A stretch of DNA of 64,000 nucleotides, from contig NZ_JAKVPE010000001.1 in assembly GCF_022482365.1 (NCBI RefSeq), forward strand, positions 1,178,001 through 1,242,000. Reading direction: 5' to 3'. Origin of the DNA: Limosilactobacillus sp. (GTDB lineage: Bacteria > Bacillota > Bacilli > Lactobacillales > Lactobacillaceae). Shown here piece by piece: positions 59,630-64,000 of the stretch. The position numbers and the translations under genes are program-made. The notes beneath the pieces are model-generated. The model was not told the DNA's origin and made no database searches. It saw only the letters and a list, made by a program, of their open reading frames with translations. How positions within the stretch are numbered: the stretch's first letter is position 1; every line of letters begins with the position of its first letter.

Positions 59630-60115
59630 TAACCGAATTCCCAGAAGGACATTTTTAATTTCAACATTCTATCTTTCAGCAACACTCTTATTAATTATGA
59701 CTTGCTGGCGTAACGCACCCACAATAGCTACCCTAGTCTTATTTAGCCTATTTTCCGTCACCTTATCTTCTTCATTGGTGCTGGAAAATCCGTACCCGGC
59801 AGAACTGTTTGAAACAGCGTTGCGAGGGTCAGGTGTTGGAATGTGTATTGCAATCAGTCGCATCGGTGCAGCGGCCGGAACATTCCTTTTGCCAATTATT
59901 ACAACAAATTATGGAATTGTAGGAACGCTTGGAATTTGCACCATCGTTCTTATAGTTGGTGGTGTAATTTGCCAGCTTTGGGCTCCAGAAACATCACCAA
60001 AATTTATCAATAGAAAATAAATCAATGCTTTCCTGAAAGGTGGTGGTGCTTTATAAGCACACTTAGAAAGTATTTCGTTGCCTCAGCTAGTTAACTTAAA
60101 AAGGAGATTGTTACA

Positions 60116-61219
60116 ATGGTTAAAGCAAAGCGTACTCTTGAAGCGGTAGAAACTCATTCCGGTGAACCAATGCGGGTTGTTACTGGTGGATTACCTGACA
60201 TTCCAGGCGATTCCGTCTATGAAAAGACAAAGTGGTTGGCAAAACATGATGATCAAATTCGGAAATTAATGCTACGTGAACCTCGTGGCTATGCCCCTCT
60301 TTGTTGTAATCTAATTGTTCCATCTAAAAAAGCTGCAGCCGGCTTTATTGTCATGGAGCAAACAGAATATCCAATGATGTCAGGTGGAAATGTTATTTCC
60401 GTTGCAACTGCATTACTTGAAACAGGTAAGATTCCAATGCAAGAACCAGTCACCAAGTTTGACTTGGAATCTCCAGCTGGTCTGATTGGCATCACAGCAG
60501 AATGTCATGATGGTAAAGTTACCCAAGTTACATTCAAGAATGTTCCTGCATTTGCCGTTTACCTCGACGAAGAAATTGACGTTCCACATTTAGGTAAGGT
60601 CAAAGTGGATGTCGCGTGGGGTGGTATGTTCTACGTCATTGCCGATATTCGTCAATTCCAAAAGCGTGGAATGGATATTGAACTCAAGCCAGAATATGGT
60701 CGCCAAATTGCTAAAGTATTAGCACTAGTCTTAGGTGCAGCACAGGAACAGCTTCCAGTTTCACATCCTGATTATCCTGGTGTTGGCATTACTATTGCTG
60801 AACTCTCTGGTCCAACTGACAATCCTAATGCTGACTGGAAGAATGAAGTTCTGGTTGCCAATGGTAAAATTGATTTTGATGATCCTGCTACCTGGACCGG
60901 TTCTCTTGACCGTTGTCCTTGTGGTACCGGTACTTGCGCAAAGATGGCAGCATTATATGCTAAAGGTGAATTAAAATTAAATGAACCTTTCCGTCACGAA
61001 AACGCTCTAGGAATCGTTTATACTGGTAAGCTGACTGGAACTGCAAAAATTGGAGATCACGTTGCAGTTATTCCTACTGTTGGTGGTGAATCGTGGATTA
61101 CCGGATTTAGTAAATGGATTTTAGACGAAAGCGACCCATTCACTAACGGTTACACCATGGGTGACATTTGGAGCAGTGAAGTTATGGAAGACGATGCTAA
61201 TACAGATGTTAAACATTAA
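60116..61219 (+). CDS. Proline racemase superfamily protein with Ser/Cys pair (likely hydroxyproline dehydratase or epimerase)
   Basis: 367 residues. The first catalytic position, normally MCGHG/MCGHN, reads MMSGGN with Ser89. The second, in DRCPCGTGTC, keeps Cys269. Proline racemase and 4-hydroxyproline epimerase have Cys/Cys, while trans-3-hydroxyproline dehydratases have one of the two replaced. With a mu-crystallin family reductase in the same operon, a route from trans-3-hydroxy-L-proline through pyrroline-2-carboxylate to L-proline is a reasonable inference. GGAG seven to nine nt upstream fixes ATG 60116. The 95-bp gap before it contains GTGCTT-TAT-AAGCAC. Confidence 0.85.
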   Translation: MVKAKRTLEAVETHSGEPMRVVTGGLPDIPGDSVYEKTKWLAKHDDQIRKLMLREPRGYAPLCCNLIVPSKKAAAGFIVMEQTEYPMMSGGNVISVATALLETGKIPMQEPVTKFDLESPAGLIGITAECHDGKVTQVTFKNVPAFAVYLDEEIDVPHLGKVKVDVAWGGMFYVIADIRQFQKRGMDIELKPEYGRQIAKVLALVLGAAQEQLPVSHPDYPGVGITIAELSGPTDNPNADWKNEVLVANGKIDFDDPATWTGSLDRCPCGTGTCAKMAALYAKGELKLNEPFRHENALGIVYTGKLTGTAKIGDHVAVIPTVGGESWITGFSKWILDESDPFTNGYTMGDIWSSEVMEDDANTDVKH

Positions 61220-61280
61220 TTCAAAATCAAATTATTAGAAGGGATAGAGAAATAAGTTAATTTGCTCCCCTACCCGATTT

Positions 61281-61320
61281 AAAAAGACTGGTGAGAATTT
61301 CTTCTCATCAGTCTTTTTCC
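61281..61320. terminator. Bidirectional terminator at the right edge of the island
   Basis: AAAAAGACTGGTGAGA pairs with TCTCATCAGTCTTTTT, one mismatch, T-runs on both strands. Confidence 0.92.
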
Positions 61321-61326
61321 TTAATA

Positions 61327-62448
61327 TTAATCGTACTGGTGCATGTACTTGGACAGGCGCTTCAATCCCTCGCGCAGGGTTGCTTCCGGCGCACAGTAGC
61401 CGAGCCGGACGTGCCCCGGCGTATCGAAGGCATCCCCCGGCACCAGCAGAACCCCCGTGTCATGGAGCAGGTTCTCACAGAAGGTGTGGATGTCCACCGG
61501 CACGTCCAACTTCGGGAAGGAGGTCGAGACGGCCCGCGGCATTACGACGCTGGCCCGGTCCTCATGGTCAATCCAGTCCTTGTAGATGGCCAGGTTGCCC
61601 AGCACCAGCTTGCGATTGCGGGCCAGAACCTGGTCACGATGACGGAGAACATAGGTAGCGAGCTGGTCATTAAAGACCCCGCCACAGATCATCGTGTAGT
61701 CCCGGAACTTGCGGAAGAGGTCCGCCAGCTCGGCATTGGTGGCCGTCCAGCCGATCCGAACGCCCGGTACCGAGTAGGTTTTGGACAGGGAGTTGGTCGA
61801 AATACCCTTGTCGTAGAGGTCCACGATCGGCGTGAAGTCCTCTGGGTGGTCCAGCGGCAGGTAGACCTCGTCGACCAGAACGTAAGCCCCCACGGACTTG
61901 GCAATCTCAACGACCTGCTTCAAGAAGTCCTCGTCCAGGATCGTCCCGGTTGGGTTGTTGGCGTTGTTCAGGCAGATCATCTTGGTGTTCGGCCGGATCA
62001 ACTGCTTCAATTCCTCAATGTCAGGATACCACTGGTCTTCTTCGTGAATGTGCCAGTAGTCGACGTCCGCGCCCAACGACTTCGGAATGTCGTAGAGCTG
62101 CTGGTAGGACGGGTACTCGGCAATCACGTGGTCCCCCCGGTTGATCAGGGCATAGAGGGCCAGGTTGTTGGCTCCCGTGGCACCGTTGGTCTGAAGAATA
62201 TTTTCCGGATCAACGTGCTGGTAGAGTTTGGCAACCTCCTGCTTGAATTCCGGTGAACCCTCGATCCAGCCGTAATTCATCTTCTGCTGGTCGAGCATGG
62301 CGTAGAATTCCTCGCCGCCCTTGCCATCGAGGTTCAGCAGCTCGTGCATCGTCAAAGACGCAATCGTGCTCTGTGAAATATCATAGGTTGCGCTCTTTTC
62401 CCACTTGTTCAACCAGGATTCAACGCCGAATGGTGCAATTTCAACCAT
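61327..62448 (-). CDS. Class I/II PLP-dependent aminotransferase
   Basis: 373 residues. PLP Lys is in NSLSKTYSVPGVRIGW; NANNPTGT and the YVLVDEVYLPLD Asp bind the cofactor; a C-terminal Arg in GHVRLGYC would bind the substrate carboxylate. Such proteins interconvert amino acids and 2-oxoacids; specificity is not readable. It follows the antiporter gene by 14 bp in the same direction, so they probably share a transcript and a substrate. Confidence 0.87.
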   Translation of the reverse strand: MVEIAPFGVESWLNKWEKSATYDISQSTIASLTMHELLNLDGKGGEEFYAMLDQQKMNYGWIEGSPEFKQEVAKLYQHVDPENILQTNGATGANNLALYALINRGDHVIAEYPSYQQLYDIPKSLGADVDYWHIHEEDQWYPDIEELKQLIRPNTKMICLNNANNPTGTILDEDFLKQVVEIAKSVGAYVLVDEVYLPLDHPEDFTPIVDLYDKGISTNSLSKTYSVPGVRIGWTATNAELADLFRKFRDYTMICGGVFNDQLATYVLRHRDQVLARNRKLVLGNLAIYKDWIDHEDRASVVMPRAVSTSFPKLDVPVDIHTFCENLLHDTGVLLVPGDAFDTPGHVRLGYCAPEATLREGLKRLSKYMHQYD

Positions 62449-62462
62449 GATTTAATTCCTCC

Positions 62463-63878
62463 TTAATTAATCGAGATCGTGCCGTTGGCAACCAGGACCA
62501 GTGAAATGATCGCAAAGATCGCGATCAGGACCATCGCCCATTTCTCCTTGGCACTAACTGCGTGATGGTATTCCTTAGCAGCCTGCAGGTAGAAGATGAA
62601 GCCCGGAATGAAGCCGACCGAGACGATCATGACCTGCTTCCAGCCGGACAGGACCATTGCCATCAGTTCAAACAGGGTGGCAATCAGGCCGATGGTGAAT
62701 TGGCCCCAGTCCTGGTGCTCCCAGCTGTACATCATCTGGTAGATTCCCACCAGCAGGTAGGAGATCAGGATGGCCGCCGTACAAAGCGTGTAGGCAAAGT
62801 TGTAGGCGTAGGACGTGAAGAGCAGGGAGAAGAGGAAGAGCGACTGCAGGACACCGGTGATAACCAGCGCTCGGGTCGGTGCCTTCTTGGCGTTGACCTT
62901 GCCCCATGAGGACGGCAGGGTCTGGTCGTCAGCCATCAGCATCAGTGATTCTGCCGGCAGCATCGTCCAGGACAGCCAGGAAACCAGGACGGAGATGATC
63001 AGGCCAATGCTGATCAGGGCGGCACCCCAGTTACCAACCAGGTGCTGCATGATTGCACCCAGTGCCGGTTGACCACCAGCGGCCAGTTCGGCCCGGCTCA
63101 TGACCCCGTATGGCAGGACAGAAACGACGATGTAGATCGTCAGCAGGCTGACCAGCCCCATGATCGAGGCCTTTTCAGCATCGGAACGACTCCGCGCCCG
63201 ACTGGTCAGGACTGAAGCCCCTTCGACCCCGACGAAGAGCCACATCATAACGATGATCGAGGACTTGACCTGACTAAAGACGGAGGTCGGGCCGCCCTTG
63301 ATGTTCTGGGCAACGTTGCCCCAGAAATCCGCGGTGAAGATCCGGGCCTTGAAGCCAAGGATTACGCAGATGACGAAGACGATCAGCGGCACAATCTTGC
63401 AGATCGTCCCGATCGAATTGATGAAGGCCGCCGACTCGATCCCCTGGTTAACCAGGAAGGTCAGAATCCAGGTTAAAATAATTGCAATGATAATCGAAGT
63501 CAGGTTCTGACCATTCTTGAAGACTTTCGGGAAAAAGGTTCCCAAGGCACTCATCGTGATCGTCGCAAAGGCGATGTTGCCCAACCAGGCCGACAGCCAG
63601 TAGGCCCAGCCGGAGATAAATTCACCCAGCGGGCCAAACGCGGCCCCGGCGTAGGAGAAGATCCCGGATTCCAGGTCCGGCCGCTTCTGTGACAGGTTGT
63701 TCAGTGACAGGACCAGCATCAAGACCCCGATGCCGACGATTACCCAGGCGATCATCGCCGGGCCCGGTGCGGCCGCCGTGGCCAGGTCGCTCGTGATCCC
63801 GAACGCCCCGGAGCCAATCGTCGAACCGACGATCAAGAGCGTCAGTTCGGTCGCGGTAATTCCCTTTTTCTCATTCAT
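62463..63878 (-). CDS. APC-family basic amino acid/polyamine antiporter
   Basis: 471 residues with about twelve membrane helices. TLLIVGSTIGSGAFGITSDLA is the first-helix substrate motif of the arginine/ornithine (ArcD-like) and lysine antiporter group, and MWLFVGVEGASVLTSRARSRSDAEKAS is typical of that branch. GAGGTGG five nt upstream fixes ATG 63878; an earlier in-frame start at 63923 lacks a site. Upstream of an aminotransferase. Promoter carries a cre-like site over its -35 box. Confidence 0.85.
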   Translation of the reverse strand: MNEKKGITATELTLLIVGSTIGSGAFGITSDLATAAAPGPAMIAWVIVGIGVLMLVLSLNNLSQKRPDLESGIFSYAGAAFGPLGEFISGWAYWLSAWLGNIAFATITMSALGTFFPKVFKNGQNLTSIIIAIILTWILTFLVNQGIESAAFINSIGTICKIVPLIVFVICVILGFKARIFTADFWGNVAQNIKGGPTSVFSQVKSSIIVMMWLFVGVEGASVLTSRARSRSDAEKASIMGLVSLLTIYIVVSVLPYGVMSRAELAAGGQPALGAIMQHLVGNWGAALISIGLIISVLVSWLSWTMLPAESLMLMADDQTLPSSWGKVNAKKAPTRALVITGVLQSLFLFSLLFTSYAYNFAYTLCTAAILISYLLVGIYQMMYSWEHQDWGQFTIGLIATLFELMAMVLSGWKQVMIVSVGFIPGFIFYLQAAKEYHHAVSAKEKWAMVLIAIFAIISLVLVANGTISIN

Positions 63879-63944
63879 TAAATCCACCTCGCATTCAAAT
63901 TGATGCCCCAAGTTGTCGGCCAAATTACTTGACCCAACGTCAAC

Positions 63945-63973
63945 ATTATATCAACCGTGAAAAGCGCTTTCAA
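63945..63973 (-). promoter_or_regulatory. Promoter of the antiporter operon with overlapping cre-like site
   Basis: Minus strand: TTGAAA (63973-63968), 17-bp spacer, TATAAT (63950-63945). The palindrome TGAAAGCGCTTTTCA (63972-63958) overlaps the -35 box and differs from the cre consensus by one extra T in the right half. Confidence 0.7.
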
Positions 63974-64000
63974 TTTTAAAAAATTAAAGCTTGGCCCCGC

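Larger units (their letters stand above)
57424..60020 (+). pseudogene. MFS transporter interrupted by an IS30-family element
   Basis: The N-terminal part (57424-58337, start TTG with AAGGAGG upstream) has MFS signatures VGHIADNIGRRKLF and RILLGICIAIDYTVGSSLMTEWLP. The C-terminal part (59630-60020) has the last membrane segments, including the ENPYPAELFETALRGSGVG segment. Joining them after removal of the IS and one 13-bp repeat gives 1305 bp, exactly 434 codons plus stop, in frame and reading IIIFNRIPRR across the joint. Member of the sugar/organic acid porter group, probably importing the amino acid used by the flanking enzymes. Broken in this strain. Confidence 0.88.

Overview
The window is a GC-rich, gene-dense chromosomal segment of a low-GC-phylum Gram-positive bacterium, almost certainly a heterofermentative lactobacillus (Lactobacillaceae, Limosilactobacillus-like). 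The evidence is a lipoteichoic acid synthase, PepX/PepI/C69 peptidases, a D-2-hydroxyacid (D-lactate type) dehydrogenase, T-box and purine-riboswitch leaders, CcpA-type cre boxes and strong AGGAGG-like ribosome binding sites. Species cannot be fixed from the sequence alone. I see no rRNA, tRNA, CRISPR array, prophage or replication origin.

Layout. 1-8.1 kb: 5' part of ltaS, an EamA permease, HelD, DedA, a histidine phosphatase, HflX and a small PAS protein. 8.1-18.7 kb: D-2-hydroxyacid dehydrogenase, a YhgE/Pip membrane protein with its TetR regulator, galM, a PspC protein, two envelope proteins of unknown function, a Nudix/guanylate-kinase-like/Fur cluster and an amino acid permease. 18.7-31.1 kb: potABCD, pepX, pepI, a P-type cation ATPase, a HAD phosphatase and a DHH phosphoesterase. 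31.2-42.4 kb: a DUF2325 protein, T-box-brnQ, a glucosaminidase, an ABC-F protein, a LysM-NlpC/P60 wall hydrolase, and trpXYZ behind a leader peptide with tandem terminators. 42.5-55.5 kb: cre-ppsA, terC-trxA, a pseudouridine synthase with a penicillin-acylase-like hydrolase, CorA-like and CDF metal transporters, a C69 dipeptidase, guanine-class riboswitch-purine permease, and T-box-nhaC.

55.5-61.3 kb is visibly more AT-rich than its flanks and looks acquired. A TetR regulator diverges from a mu-crystallin/ornithine-cyclodeaminase-family reductase, an MFS transporter and a proline-racemase-superfamily enzyme whose active-site pair reads Ser/Cys. Together they suggest uptake and conversion of a hydroxyproline (possibly trans-3-hydroxy-L-proline to L-proline). 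An IS30-family element interrupts the MFS gene. Removing it with one copy of its 13-bp direct repeat restores the reading frame exactly, so the inactivation may be recent. The window ends with an aminotransferase and a basic amino acid/polyamine-type antiporter whose promoter carries a cre-like operator.

The most distinctive non-coding signal is a family of about 120-bp imperfect palindromes, six copies in 64 kb, mostly at the 3' ends of convergent genes. The core is conserved while the arms change in a compensatory way between copies. Other points of interest are the trp leader, the ambiguous-specifier T-box of nhaC, a CorA-family protein with GEN in place of GMN, and a wall hydrolase gene lacking an obvious standard start codon.
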